A stretch of 64,000 nucleotides of DNA from Engelhardtia mirabilis (GCF_007748095.1 NZ_CP036287.1:6138001-6202000); one strand, 5' to 3'; positions 9,386-18,583 are shown, numbered from the stretch's first letter. The notes: generated from the letters alone by a model not told the origin. Translations and numbers: made by a program.

Positions 9386-10261
9386 TCACCCGTCGTTCCC
9401 GGTCAACCCGCAGTCGTCGTCCTTGTGCAGGAGCGGGGGCAAGAACCCTCCGCCGGTCACATCGACCTTGCCGCAGTCGTCGTCCTGCGAGACCCCACCG
9501 GGGATCGGCTGCGAGCAGTCGTCGTCTCTGTGGACCATGTCCAGGAGCAGAGGCGTGCCACAGTCCTGGTCGGCGAAGATCGTGGGGCCGTTGGGCTTGG
9601 CGCAGTTCGAATCGTTGCAGAAGCCGATCCCATCGGGCTTCGTGCACGAGTCGTCGGCGTAGGTGCCACTCGGAGCCTTGGGCTTGCCGCACGACGCATC
9701 CTTGATCGTCTGGAACCCATTCGGGGCCGTGTTGCAGACCTCGTCCCGGAAGGTCGGTCCATTGGGATTGGGCGACACAGGGTGGCCACACATGCTGTCG
9801 CGCTGCTTCACCTCCGGGAAGCCCGGCGCCACGAGGCGGCAGTCCATGTCGGTTTGCAGCACACCCTCTTCGCCCTGCTTGGCGCAGTCGGCGTCCGAAG
9901 CGAAGCCTTGGCCATCGCCCAAAAACGTCGCGCAGTAGTCGTCCTGGTGGTAGATCCCCTCCGCGCTCTGCTTGCCGCAATCCAGATCGGGCCCGTGGAC
10001 CCCGACCTTGCAGGCCGTGTCCTTGGAGTAGAAGCCGTCGTCATTCGGGATCGCGCAGTCGCCGTCCGCAGCGCCCCCCTGCACCGAGGCTGCCGCTGGC
10101 ACCGCACCGAGAAAGCTGATGGTCACGTTCGCGAGCCCCAGCCCGAGCACGGCGCGGAGGAAGTCGCGACGACCCTTTCCGGGCACCTCGGGCGACTCTG
10201 CATTTGCGGCGGACCCATCCGAGTCCGGCTCATGCGGCTCTTCGTTTCGTTCTTTCGTCAC
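9386..10261 (-). CDS. Tat-exported Cys-rich repeat protein, putative radical-SAM-modified precursor
   Basis: A 291-residue protein of a type I do not recognise. An acidic 30-residue leader is followed by a Tat signal (GRRDFLRAVLGLGLAN, twin Arg at 31-32) and an AxA-like cleavage region near residue 58. The mature part holds 16 Cys (69, 84, 95, 110, 126, 141, 158, 176, 191, 206, 215, 220, 234, 249, 263, 284), mostly 14-16 residues apart. Fifteen of the sixteen have Asp exactly three positions earlier (D-x-x-C). The GTG start at 10261 has a good AGGAGG. The gene lies 39 bp downstream of a radical SAM/SPASM maturase on the same strand. I infer that it is the peptide substrate, with thioether links from Cys to an acidic residue; disulfides or metal binding are the alternatives. 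Confidence 0.85.
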   Translation of the reverse strand: MTKERNEEPHEPDSDGSAANAESPEVPGKGRRDFLRAVLGLGLANVTISFLGAVPAAASVQGGAADGDCAIPNDDGFYSKDTACKVGVHGPDLDCGKQSAEGIYHQDDYCATFLGDGQGFASDADCAKQGEEGVLQTDMDCRLVAPGFPEVKQRDSMCGHPVSPNPNGPTFRDEVCNTAPNGFQTIKDASCGKPKAPSGTYADDSCTKPDGIGFCNDSNCAKPNGPTIFADQDCGTPLLLDMVHRDDDCSQPIPGGVSQDDDCGKVDVTGGGFLPPLLHKDDDCGLTGNDG

Positions 10262-10267
10262 AGCCGG

Positions 10268-10273
10268 CCTCCT
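10268..10273 (-). promoter_or_regulatory. Strong Shine-Dalgarno AGGAGG of the repeat protein
   Basis: AGGAGG stands six bases before the GTG start at 10261. Such a full consensus box is rare in this window. It supports the GTG start and fits a substrate made in larger amounts than the maturase upstream in the same transcript. Confidence 0.75.
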
Positions 10274-10300
10274 GTAGGGATCGTCTCGGGAAGGTGTGAA

Positions 10301-11848
10301 TCAGGCCTCTGAGCGGTCGGCGGGATCCGACTCGACCTCGACGCGCAGGTCTTGGAGCCGACCGTGCTGGCGAAGCTTGTGGACCAGGTAGATCAGGCGC
10401 TCGTGGCCCCCGCGGATGCCGTTGCAGGACTCTTCGTCGGGTTCGAGGATCGCGCCACCCTCGTCGGAGATGTACCAGGGACACTGCCCGCCGCAGGTGA
10501 TGCGCGCCCAACACTTGGAGCAGTGCTCCTCCTTGACGCCGAGCAGGCGGTCGTAGTAGTCGCGCAGCTTGGTCTCGTCGAGACCGGTCTCCAGATCGCC
10601 GAGCAGGAAGGCGTCCTCACCGGCGTAGCGGTGGCAGGGGTAGATCTTCCCGTCGCGGGTGATCGCCTGCATGTTGCGCCCCACGCCGCAGCGAATGCTC
10701 GGCGCGGTCGACGGGCCCTGCAGCGAAGGCAGGAACTGGGCGACGCCCTGCTCGAGGTTGTGCGCCTCGGAGGGACGCGGCCCGCGCCCCTCCAGCCAGG
10801 TCACGTAGGCCGCGATCGTCTGATCCGAGGCATCGCGCGTGCGCTGGTTGTCCTGCGGCGTCAGGTCGAACTCGTCGTTCTTGTTGGCCCGTCCGTTGCT
10901 GGATCCGAGCATCACCCGACCGAAGCCCTCACTGCGCAGATAGCTCTCAACCGCGGCCCCGTCGCTGTTCTGATGGGTCAGCGTGACCCGCACCATCGCC
11001 TCGCGCAGGCCCGCGGCCCGCTGGGCCTCGACGAGCTTCTTACCCCACTCGATGGCCTTGGCGCCGGTGCCGCGTCCGCCGAGGTCGACCCGGTGGCGAT
11101 CGTTCAGTTCCGGCGGTCCGTCGATACTGAGCATGACCGAGAACTCGTGCTCGACCATGTAGGCGATGATCTCGTCGGTCAAGAGCGTGCCGTTGGTGGT
11201 GACCTGGTAGTAGAAGGCCTTGCCGGTCTCGGCTTCGCGCGACTTCGAGTAGTCGACCAGGCGCTTGATCAGGTCGAAGTTGAGCAGGGGCTCGCCGCCG
11301 AAGAAGGTGATCTCGACATCGGGGCGCCGACCGGAGCGCTGGATCAAGAACTCGATCGAGCGCACGCCAGTCTCGTAGTCCATGCCCGTTCCGGTCGAGT
11401 GAAAGCCGCTCTGCACCTCGTAGCAGTAGGTGCACTTGAGGTTGCAGTTGGACTGCACCATCAACATCATCTTGCGCGGGTGGTGCTGCACCAGGCTGTC
11501 TGCGACGAGTCGCTCGATCTCGGCGACGCGACTGGTGTCCTCGGTGCGCAACAAGCCGGCGCTGTGGAGCGTCTCGAGCTCGTCGATCAGGAGCTCGACG
11601 TCGTCGTCGTCCCAGGCCGACAGGCGGGCGCGGACCTCGCCGGCCGGCTCGCGCAGCTCGATGCCGCGCAGCACCTGGAAGAAGGGCTCGCTGACCTCGA
11701 GCACCGAACCCGTTAGCAGGTCGTAGACCAGGTGGTCGCCCGCATAGGTGAAGGCGTGGAAGCTGGGGCGCTTCCCGGGCAGCATCGACTCGGCGAGGGC
11801 GGCGATGCGGCTCTCGACGACGGTCGTCGGCAGGATCTTCTCGATCAT
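10301..11848 (-). CDS. Radical SAM/SPASM peptide maturase
   Basis: A 515-residue radical SAM enzyme. Residues about 30-100 form a small N-terminal domain of the kind seen before the core of SCIFF/ranthipeptide and QhpD maturases, possibly a peptide-recognition (RRE-like) domain. The 4Fe-4S/SAM motif is CNLKCTYC (Cys135, 139, 142), followed by GGEP at 184. The C-terminal SPASM domain has all seven canonical cysteines (387, 405, 443, 446, 452, 456, 475) in the pattern Cx12Gx4C, Cx2Cx5Cx3C, C. Enzymes of this class install thioether or other cross-links in ribosomal peptides or mature sulfatases. The window's sulfatase lacks the formylglycine signature, and the adjacent downstream genes are Cys-rich repeat proteins, so these are the likely substrates. 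It is the first gene of the unit, so transcription would start upstream of 11848. Confidence 0.9.
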   Translation of the reverse strand: MIEKILPTTVVESRIAALAESMLPGKRPSFHAFTYAGDHLVYDLLTGSVLEVSEPFFQVLRGIELREPAGEVRARLSAWDDDDVELLIDELETLHSAGLLRTEDTSRVAEIERLVADSLVQHHPRKMMLMVQSNCNLKCTYCYEVQSGFHSTGTGMDYETGVRSIEFLIQRSGRRPDVEITFFGGEPLLNFDLIKRLVDYSKSREAETGKAFYYQVTTNGTLLTDEIIAYMVEHEFSVMLSIDGPPELNDRHRVDLGGRGTGAKAIEWGKKLVEAQRAAGLREAMVRVTLTHQNSDGAAVESYLRSEGFGRVMLGSSNGRANKNDEFDLTPQDNQRTRDASDQTIAAYVTWLEGRGPRPSEAHNLEQGVAQFLPSLQGPSTAPSIRCGVGRNMQAITRDGKIYPCHRYAGEDAFLLGDLETGLDETKLRDYYDRLLGVKEEHCSKCWARITCGGQCPWYISDEGGAILEPDEESCNGIRGGHERLIYLVHKLRQHGRLQDLRVEVESDPADRSEA

Positions 11849-11999
11849 GGCAGGGCGAGGCTGAGGACGCGCCGGGTCCGGAGCGCACGCCTCCCCTCGT
11901 AGGCGGCACGCGCTACCCGGCGCTCTCCTGCGGCGCGGTCGGACGACCGTTCCGTCGCACTTACTCGAGAAATCTCCGGCGGCGTCCCCCGAGCGGCCC

Positions 12000-13439
12000 C
12001 TACCGCCGCCCGTGGTCCACCAGCACCTGGGCCACGCAGCAGGTCAGGCCGCGGGCCATGGGCAGGTGCAGGAACTCGTTGGGACCGTGGGCGTTGGATC
12101 CGGGGCCCAGGACGCCGGTGATCAGGAACTGGGCCTCGGGGTAGCGCTCGCCGAGCATCCCCATGAAGGGGATCGACCAGCCCTCGCCGGTCAGGGCGGA
12201 GGGCTCTCCGAAGTAGGTCGTCGACGCCTCGCGCATCGAGGTCTCGAGCCAGGGCGCCACGGGCGGCGCCTCCCAACCGGAGGCGGCCTGCTCCGGGGTG
12301 AAGCGCACCCGCGCGCCGGGGGGCGGGTCGGACTCGAGGGTGCGGCGCACCACCTCGGCCGCCTGGCCCGCGTCGACCGTCGGGGGCAGTCGCAGGGAGA
12401 GCTTGAGCTCGGTCGCCGGGCGCAAGACGTTGCCGGCATCGGCCACGGCGGGCAGGCCCCCGGCCCCGACGATGGCCAGGGCCGGACGCCAGGTGCGGGC
12501 GAGGACGTGATCCAGGGGCTCGCCCGCGCGGGGGCCGGCGCCCTCGGGCAAGGGGAAGCGACCGGACATGTCGGCGCCCAGGGCCCGGGCCACGGCGCGG
12601 GCCTGGTCCAGGCGCTCGGACGGCACGTCGGCCTGGAGCTCGGCCGGCAGCACCTCGCCCGTGTCCGGGTCCTCGAGGCGCGAGAGCACCTGCCGCGCGA
12701 CGCGGAAGCTGTCCGGCACGATCCCGCCGGCGTCGCCCGAGTGCACGCCCTCGTCGAGCACGTCGACCCGCAACACGCCGGTCAGGATCCCGCGCAGGGA
12801 AGTCGTGCTCCACAGGCGCTCGTAGTCGCCGGCGCCCGAGTCGAGGCAGACCACGAGGCTGGGCGTGCCGATGCGCTCGTCCAGGGCCGCGAGGTAGGGC
12901 GGCAGGTCGAAGCTGCCGCTCTCCTCGCAGGTCTCGATCAGGACCACGCAGCGCGCGTGGTCGCAGCCGGCGCGGCGCACCGCGCGCACGGCGGTGAGCG
13001 AGGCGAAGACCGCGTAGCCGTCGTCCGCGCCGCCGCGACCGTAGAGGCGGTCGCCGTCGATCACCGGCTTCCAGGGGCCGAGCCCCTCGCGCCAGCCCAC
13101 CATCTCCGGCTGCTTGTCGAGGTGGCCGTAGAGCAGGACCGTGTCGCCGGCGGGCGCGCCCCGGCCGGGGATCTCGATCAACAGGACCGGGGTGCGGCCC
13201 TCGAGCCGCACGACCTCGATCGCGGCGTCGTCGAGGTCCTGCTGGGCCTGGCACCAGGCGTGCGCGAGCTCGATGGCGCGTTCGATTTCACCGTGCGCCG
13301 CCCAGTCGTGGTCGAAGTGCGGCGACTTGGCGGGGATCGCCACGTACTCGATCAGGGCCGGGACGATCGTGCGCTCGAACTCGTCGTCGACGAAGGCGCG
13401 GGTGGAGTCGGGGTCGAGGTGTGCGGAGGTGGCGTCCAT
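12000..13439 (-). CDS. M20-family metallopeptidase (dipeptidase-like)
   Basis: A 479-residue cytoplasmic zinc peptidase. Metal-site motifs are LLYGHLDKQPE (His106, Asp108), RGGADDGYA (Asp139/140) and the catalytic/metal pair in ETCEESGS (Glu172/173); the last ligand is probably the His in GSNAHGPNEF near the C-terminus. The length and layout match M20 dipeptidases of the carnosinase/CNDP group. The ATG at 13439 is the start; a longer frame upstream has no family similarity. It probably cleaves short peptides, which fits the nearby secreted peptidases. It stands 151 bp upstream of the radical SAM maturase on the same strand, so co-transcription cannot be excluded, though no functional link is evident. 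Confidence 0.9.
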   Translation of the reverse strand: MDATSAHLDPDSTRAFVDDEFERTIVPALIEYVAIPAKSPHFDHDWAAHGEIERAIELAHAWCQAQQDLDDAAIEVVRLEGRTPVLLIEIPGRGAPAGDTVLLYGHLDKQPEMVGWREGLGPWKPVIDGDRLYGRGGADDGYAVFASLTAVRAVRRAGCDHARCVVLIETCEESGSFDLPPYLAALDERIGTPSLVVCLDSGAGDYERLWSTTSLRGILTGVLRVDVLDEGVHSGDAGGIVPDSFRVARQVLSRLEDPDTGEVLPAELQADVPSERLDQARAVARALGADMSGRFPLPEGAGPRAGEPLDHVLARTWRPALAIVGAGGLPAVADAGNVLRPATELKLSLRLPPTVDAGQAAEVVRRTLESDPPPGARVRFTPEQAASGWEAPPVAPWLETSMREASTTYFGEPSALTGEGWSIPFMGMLGERYPEAQFLITGVLGPGSNAHGPNEFLHLPMARGLTCCVAQVLVDHGRR

Positions 13440-13540
13440 GGGGATACGGTGCCGCAGGCCCGTGCGGCGATGCAACAGACTCGGCGGAGCGACGCAGGAC
13501 GCGGCGTGAGTCGGGCGTTCGCACGGCGCAAGGCACCTGT

Positions 13541-13558
13541 CGGCCGGCTGGCCGGCCG
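13541..13558 (-). terminator. Hairpin directly after the PhoD-like gene
   Basis: CGGCCGG and CCGGCCG form a perfect 7-bp stem with a 4-nt loop immediately after the PhoD-like stop codon. No T-run follows. Confidence 0.5.
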
Positions 13559-16036
13559 TCAGTCCGGGGCTCGCTCCTGCGATCCGTTCTCCGCGACGCG
13601 CACCGTCACCGGCCAGCCGGGGTATTGCCGCCCACCCGGCCCCGCGAACCTCGGCCAGCATTCGAATGTCACCTCGCGCGCGCCGGGGTCCAGGCGCACC
13701 AGCCCATAGCCGGGCATGCCGCGGAACAGGGCCATGGGCGAGAGCTCGCCACCCGCCAACTCGCGCAGCGCCGCGTCCTCCATCGGGTTCGCGGCGGCGT
13801 GGACCGTCACCAGGTTGCCGAGCCCGTCGGTGAACTCACCGGTGTAGTCCGCCGGCTGCGGGAGTTCCGCCGGCCGACCGCTGGCTGCCAGACTCGGCCA
13901 CCAGGCCCGCGGGTAGAAGTTCGCGATCGACGGACCCGTGAAGTCGAAGACCGCGTCGCCCGGGGCCTCGATGCCGTGCTGCACCAGGGTCGCCAGGTGC
14001 TGGTCCCCGGCCAGGTGCACCGCTCCCGCCCGGCGCAGGAGCGCGACCGCGCGATCGCGACCCGAGCGCGGCCAGCCGTTGCTGTCGAGGTCCGCGCCGA
14101 GCCGCTCGAGCGCGGCGCCGTGGTGAGTCGCCATGCCGGCGAAGGGTGACTGGGACACCGCGACCTTCATCCGCGCGCCGCGGTCCGCCTCGGCCCAGCG
14201 CGCCAGGAACGCCTCCTGGGCCTCGCCCAACAGTTGCAGCCCCGGCGGATCGAGCAGCGCCCGATCCTCGGGTGGACTCGCCCAGTGGTCGGGCCGATCG
14301 GTGTCCGTCTCCGGCATCCGCTCGTCCAGGCAGCCGCTCTTGAACTTGCGGTCCTCCAGGATCGCGATCGACGCGCAGCCCCAGACCAGCTCGCCGTAGC
14401 GCGCCGGCAGGCCCTGGGCGATCACGCCTCCCGGGTGCGCGGTGTCTGGCAGGTGTGACGTCTGGGTCGCCTCGACCACCGCCACGAACTCCGCGGGGTG
14501 CTGGTAGCCCCCCGCCTGCTGCTGCGTCGCGACGATGCCGCCCTCGCCCCACAGGTTGCCCTGGTACACGTCGTGGTCGTCGGGCAGCACGATCGTCGGC
14601 CGCGTGCGCGTCAGGTCGCGGAAGGCCAGGCACCAGATCAGCCACTTGTAGAGGTAGTCGAGTTCGAGGTTCTGGCGGTCCACGCCGGTCGGCGACGCGC
14701 CCTCGTAGACCTGGTCGCCGACGAAGGCGTACAGGTCGGGCTCGTGGGCAGCGAGGTTCGCGACGAGGTCGGCATGGGGAAACCAGGACCCCGTGCGCCA
14801 GTCGCCGCGGTCGACGCCGCCGCTCGCGCCCCAGCCGCCGACCAGGTCGTGGGAGACCTGGTGACAGCAGTTGAGCAGGGCGATCTCGAGGGGTGCGTCC
14901 GGCGCCGGCTGGCGGGGCACGTCGATGTAGGTCGTGTAGGGGTCGGCAGTCGACCCGGCGATGGTCCGCACCCCCTCCCGCATGCGGAAGGGCACGAACA
15001 CCGTGGCGACGAGGGTCTGGGACTTGCTCGAGTCCCAATCGTCGATATCGAAGCTGGCTGTCCAGGACTCCGGAAGGACCTCTTCAATGGAGACGAGGGC
15101 CAGAGATCCGTCCTCGAGGATCGAGAGGACCGCGGAGGTCGGGCCTCCTGCGTGGGTCTCGGGCAGCGGCATCATCTGCAGGGTCAGCCTCAGCCGGTCA
15201 CCGCTGATCGTGTAGAGCGCCGAGACGATCGGCGAGAGCTCCTGCCGCGGCTCCACCGCGCCCTCGCGGCCGACGATCCGCAGGTCGTCGAAGCGGAAGG
15301 CCGCGCCGGGGCCCTTGCCGCTCGGCCCCGGGTCGGCGACCAACCCCACCTGTCCGCGCAGGCCCACGTCGGGGAGGTCGCCGTCGGCAGGGGCGGCGAC
15401 GGCCGCCACGCGCTGCAGCACTTCGCCCGACTCCGGGTCGCGCGCCTCGAGCGTGAGTCGGTGCCCACCTTCGCCGTCCGGCTCGAGGTCCAGACCCAGG
15501 CGCAGGCCGTCCGCCGGCAGCGGCGTCGGTCGCCCGTCCACGGCTCGCGCGTCCAGTCGCGCGACGGCCTGGGGCGAGTCGAGTCGTTCGATCGCGAGCT
15601 GCCCCGACGCGCTCACCCCGGCGAACCAGCCGAAGCCGCGGCCGACCGTGCCCTGGACGAGCAACCCGTGCAGCGGGTGCACGCCGTCCTCGGGCCCCGC
15701 GCCGCCGGCGCCCACGAGGAACCCGGCCCAGGCCCCCGGCTCGAGCTCATCGGAGCCCGCTCCGACGGTGACCTCCAGCCGACGCGGCTCGTCCGCGCGC
15801 GACCACGCGCCGGCCGCGATCGCCGTGCGCCAACGCAGGCCCGCGGGCCCGACGCACTCCAGGGCCTCGTCGCGGATCCGCCAGTCCTGCAGTCGATTGC
15901 CCCACAGCCCCTCGCCCAGCCAGTAGCGGTCGGCGGCGCGAGTCCAGTCCTCGGCGAGGGCGAGCGGGAGCTCGCCCTCACCGCTGGCGGGTGCGGGGAG
16001 CTGGGCGACGGCGAAGACCAGGGCGGCGCAGAGCAT
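13559..16036 (-). CDS. Secreted PhoD-like metallophosphatase
   Basis: An 825-residue protein starting with a short signal peptide (MLCAALVFAVAQLPAPASG). Residues about 30-290 form a concanavalin-like or uncharacterised N-terminal region; the C-terminal half is a PhoD-type phosphodiesterase/alkaline phosphatase with metal-site motifs FVGDQVYEG, LPDDHDVYQGN and HLAGDQHLATL. PhoD enzymes release phosphate from esters with Ca2+ and Fe3+ in the periplasm. The ATG at 16036 is chosen over a longer frame because it directly starts the signal peptide and leaves room for the divergent methyltransferase promoter. No Pho box was recognised upstream. Confidence 0.85.
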   Translation of the reverse strand: MLCAALVFAVAQLPAPASGEGELPLALAEDWTRAADRYWLGEGLWGNRLQDWRIRDEALECVGPAGLRWRTAIAAGAWSRADEPRRLEVTVGAGSDELEPGAWAGFLVGAGGAGPEDGVHPLHGLLVQGTVGRGFGWFAGVSASGQLAIERLDSPQAVARLDARAVDGRPTPLPADGLRLGLDLEPDGEGGHRLTLEARDPESGEVLQRVAAVAAPADGDLPDVGLRGQVGLVADPGPSGKGPGAAFRFDDLRIVGREGAVEPRQELSPIVSALYTISGDRLRLTLQMMPLPETHAGGPTSAVLSILEDGSLALVSIEEVLPESWTASFDIDDWDSSKSQTLVATVFVPFRMREGVRTIAGSTADPYTTYIDVPRQPAPDAPLEIALLNCCHQVSHDLVGGWGASGGVDRGDWRTGSWFPHADLVANLAAHEPDLYAFVGDQVYEGASPTGVDRQNLELDYLYKWLIWCLAFRDLTRTRPTIVLPDDHDVYQGNLWGEGGIVATQQQAGGYQHPAEFVAVVEATQTSHLPDTAHPGGVIAQGLPARYGELVWGCASIAILEDRKFKSGCLDERMPETDTDRPDHWASPPEDRALLDPPGLQLLGEAQEAFLARWAEADRGARMKVAVSQSPFAGMATHHGAALERLGADLDSNGWPRSGRDRAVALLRRAGAVHLAGDQHLATLVQHGIEAPGDAVFDFTGPSIANFYPRAWWPSLAASGRPAELPQPADYTGEFTDGLGNLVTVHAAANPMEDAALRELAGGELSPMALFRGMPGYGLVRLDPGAREVTFECWPRFAGPGGRQYPGWPVTVRVAENGSQERAPD

Positions 16037-16133
16037 GGCCGAGGATAGGACCGATCCCCGGAGGGGGAACTCCCCGGTCCGCCCCCTCCAGCCCGGGGCC
16101 CAGCCTGCCGAGTCGACTCCCAGGAGACTCCCC

Positions 16134-16967
16134 ATGACGACCCAAGCCGAACTCGCCCGCATGGCCCCGCCGGAGACGGCGAACGAGCCCCTGTTCACCG
16201 ACCCCGACCTGGCCGCCTTCGCCGAGTACCTGCAGACCTACTCCGCGGCCGAGGGCTGGTTCGCGATCGAGTCCGCCGCCATCTGGGACAGCCTGCTGGC
16301 CTTCCAGGAGCGACGCAACTGGGGCGGGCACCTGCTCGAGGTCGGCGTCTACAAGGGCAAGTCCGCGGCCCTGATGGCCAAGCGCGCCAAGTCGTCCGAA
16401 CACGTCTGGCTGATCGACCGCTTCCTGCGCCGCTCCGACGTGCAGCGAACCCTGGCCGAGGTGATCGAGCCCGCGGACCCCCGCCTGCACCTGGAGAACT
16501 TCGACTCGTTCCAACTGCAGCGCCACCCGGGCCTGGTCGACCAGTTCGGCAAGTTCCGCTTCCTCCACATCGACGGCGAGCACTCCGCCGCCGCCGTGCA
16601 GGAGGACCTGGCCATGGCCCACGCCTACGGTTCGCGCGAGTGCCTGGTCTCGGTGGACGACATCCTGAGCTGGACCTACCCCCAGCTCACCGAGTCGCTG
16701 TTCCGCTACCTGCGCGAGCACCCCGACCACTTCTCGCTGGTGCTGATCGGCTTCAACAAGGCCTACCTGGCGCGCCCCGCCTACGCCCACGAGTACCTGA
16801 AGTACTGCCGCGAGGACCTGATCGGTCGGCTCGAGCGCATCGGCATCGACGCCCAGTTGTCGAAGTCCAGCTACCCCGCCGAGCTGAACGCCTTCGGCAT
16901 CGGCCCGCGCCACGACGGCCAGGCCTACCGCGGCCTGGACCACGACAACTCGATCATCCTGTACTGA
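16134..16967 (+). CDS. Class I SAM-dependent methyltransferase
   Basis: A 277-residue protein of the Methyltransf_24/TylF-like group. The SAM-binding glycine loop is LLEVGVYKGKSAAL, motif II ends in the acidic WLIDRF, and FLHIDGEHSAAAVQED gives the metal/SAM-linked acidic motif of this group. Substrates in the family range from sugars to small phenols; none can be assigned here. Divergent from the PhoD-like gene with about 100 bp between the starts. A TGA ends the gene at 16967. No partner genes indicate a pathway. Confidence 0.8.
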   Translation: MTTQAELARMAPPETANEPLFTDPDLAAFAEYLQTYSAAEGWFAIESAAIWDSLLAFQERRNWGGHLLEVGVYKGKSAALMAKRAKSSEHVWLIDRFLRRSDVQRTLAEVIEPADPRLHLENFDSFQLQRHPGLVDQFGKFRFLHIDGEHSAAAVQEDLAMAHAYGSRECLVSVDDILSWTYPQLTESLFRYLREHPDHFSLVLIGFNKAYLARPAYAHEYLKYCREDLIGRLERIGIDAQLSKSSYPAELNAFGIGPRHDGQAYRGLDHDNSIILY

Positions 16968-17020
16968 GGGCCATCGGCACGGTGGACGGCAGCTCCACGA
17001 TCGAATAGCTCCACCTGGCG

Positions 17021-18583
17021 GTGTGGGCGAAGGTGTGCGACACCCTTGGGATGCTCGTCGCCATCGCCCTCACCGTCGCGGCCGCGTGCCAGGGAGAGCC
17101 TCCGGCCGCCGCGCCCTTCCACGCCGTCGGCTTCCACTCGAGTTGGGTCCTCGACGAGGGCCGCCGCTATCGCTATCCGGGCGATTCGGGGGCCGTCTAC
17201 GGCGGTCCCCACGGGGCTCCCCGCCCGGTGTTGGTCAACGAGTGGTACCCGGCGACCGGGACCGACCCCGAGCGGGCCATGGTCCACGGGGACTACTTCG
17301 CGATCGAGTCGGCGGGCGAGCGGATCGCGCCCTTCGCCCAGGCCCTCGCCGAGTACGCGCGGGAGATCGCCCGCGAAGAAGTCGGCGCGCAGACCTTCGA
17401 AGCCGCGCTGAACACGCCAGCCCGCGTCTTTCGCGACGCGGAGCCCGCGACCGGCCCCTTCCCGGTCGTGCTCTACCACAGCGGCGCGGGGTCGAGCTTC
17501 GAGGACAACGCCGCCTTCTGCGCGCGCCTCGCGAGTCGCGGCTACGTGGTGCTCGGCAGCGCCTTCTGTCGCGCCGACGGGTCCGACCTCGGCATCGACG
17601 GCGGCGACGGGTCCGGCGACGACCTGGAGCTGCTCACGCGGCACGCGGCCAGCCTGCCCCATGCCGACGCGGGTCACCTGGCCCTGGCCGGGCACTCGGC
17701 CGGGGCTCAGGCGGTGCTGCGCCACGCCTGCAAGCCGTCGTCGCGGGTCGACGCTCTGGTGCTGCTCGACACGACGGTGGACTACTACGGCCTCGACATG
17801 CCGCTGCATGCACGGCTGGTGGACGAGGTGCTCGCCGCGGCCGACGACCTCGCGCTGCCGCTGTTCGCGGCGGCGAGCAGTGAGGCGAGCTTCCAACTCT
17901 GCGACCGCCTGGATCGCTGCCGGCGGATCTACTGGACCGTGCCCGCGCTCGGGCACAACGAGTACATCGCCCAGGGGCTACAGGCGCTCACCGCCGACGA
18001 TAGTGAGCACGCCACCGCGGTGCGCGCGGCCCACACGAGGCTCGTCGACGACGCCGTGGCCTTCCTCGACGCCGAGCTGCGCGGCGAGGGCGGCGCGCTC
18101 GCGCGGGCCATCTCGGCGGGCCGCGCCTCGACGATCGGTGGGCCCGCGCCCCACGTGGAGCTCGCCGAGGTGGGCGTGGCGGCGCCGGCGCCCTACGACC
18201 CGCAATCGCCGAATCCACCCACTCCGCGGCAGCTCCCGCACCTATTGCGCGAGCGGGGCCCGGCGCTGACCGGCGAGGTGCTCGTGCGCTTCGCCGGCCG
18301 CGGCTGCCCCTGGGAGGAGAGCAACATGGTGCTGGGGTCGCTCCTGTGGGAGCTGGTCGAGACCGAGGGCCGCGTGGGCGAGGCCCGCGACCTCCTGGCC
18401 CGGATCGAGACCTTCCGGCCGCGCGTCACCAGCCTGTTCACCTTCCTCGCGGACTTCGCCGAGCTGGTCGGCCGACGCGCCGACGCCCGCCGCGCGGTGG
18501 CGGTCCACAGCGCCCTCGCGCCGGACGACGAGGCACTGCGGAGCAGGCTCGCGGACCTCAGCGACCCGGCGTCGGATCGCTGA
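17021..18583 (+). CDS. Alpha/beta hydrolase lipoprotein with C-terminal helical repeat
   Basis: About 520 residues. A hydrophobic N-terminus ends in the lipobox-like AAAC, followed by an alpha/beta hydrolase domain: FPVVLYHSGAGSSFED (oxyanion region), the nucleophile elbow LAGHSAGAQA and a late LGHNEY that probably supplies the catalytic His. The domain resembles the dienelactone hydrolase/PAF-acetylhydrolase group. The last about 100 residues, with regularly spaced Ala/Leu and Arg, look like TPR-type helices. The GTG at 17021 gives one Lys in the n-region; ATG 17051 is an alternative and gives no charge. It may be a membrane-anchored esterase; substrate unknown. Confidence 0.78.
   Translation: MWAKVCDTLGMLVAIALTVAAACQGEPPAAAPFHAVGFHSSWVLDEGRRYRYPGDSGAVYGGPHGAPRPVLVNEWYPATGTDPERAMVHGDYFAIESAGERIAPFAQALAEYAREIAREEVGAQTFEAALNTPARVFRDAEPATGPFPVVLYHSGAGSSFEDNAAFCARLASRGYVVLGSAFCRADGSDLGIDGGDGSGDDLELLTRHAASLPHADAGHLALAGHSAGAQAVLRHACKPSSRVDALVLLDTTVDYYGLDMPLHARLVDEVLAAADDLALPLFAAASSEASFQLCDRLDRCRRIYWTVPALGHNEYIAQGLQALTADDSEHATAVRAAHTRLVDDAVAFLDAELRGEGGALARAISAGRASTIGGPAPHVELAEVGVAAPAPYDPQSPNPPTPRQLPHLLRERGPALTGEVLVRFAGRGCPWEESNMVLGSLLWELVETEGRVGEARDLLARIETFRPRVTSLFTFLADFAELVGRRADARRAVAVHSALAPDDEALRSRLADLSDPASDR

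Noticed and set aside
9386..10261. Reading the Cys repeats as a Ca2+-binding dockerin or type III repeat protein
   Set aside because: Asp-rich repeats could bind Ca2+, but the loop pattern DxDxDG is not kept, whereas D-x-x-C is. It remains an alternative for the function.
8417..10261. CRISPR-like array in the region of regular repeats
   Set aside because: The periodicity is at protein level (about 45 bp per repeat) with divergent DNA, not identical repeats with spacers.
13559..16198. Longer PhoD-like start upstream of 16036
   Set aside because: It would overlap the divergent methyltransferase start and hide the signal peptide inside the protein.
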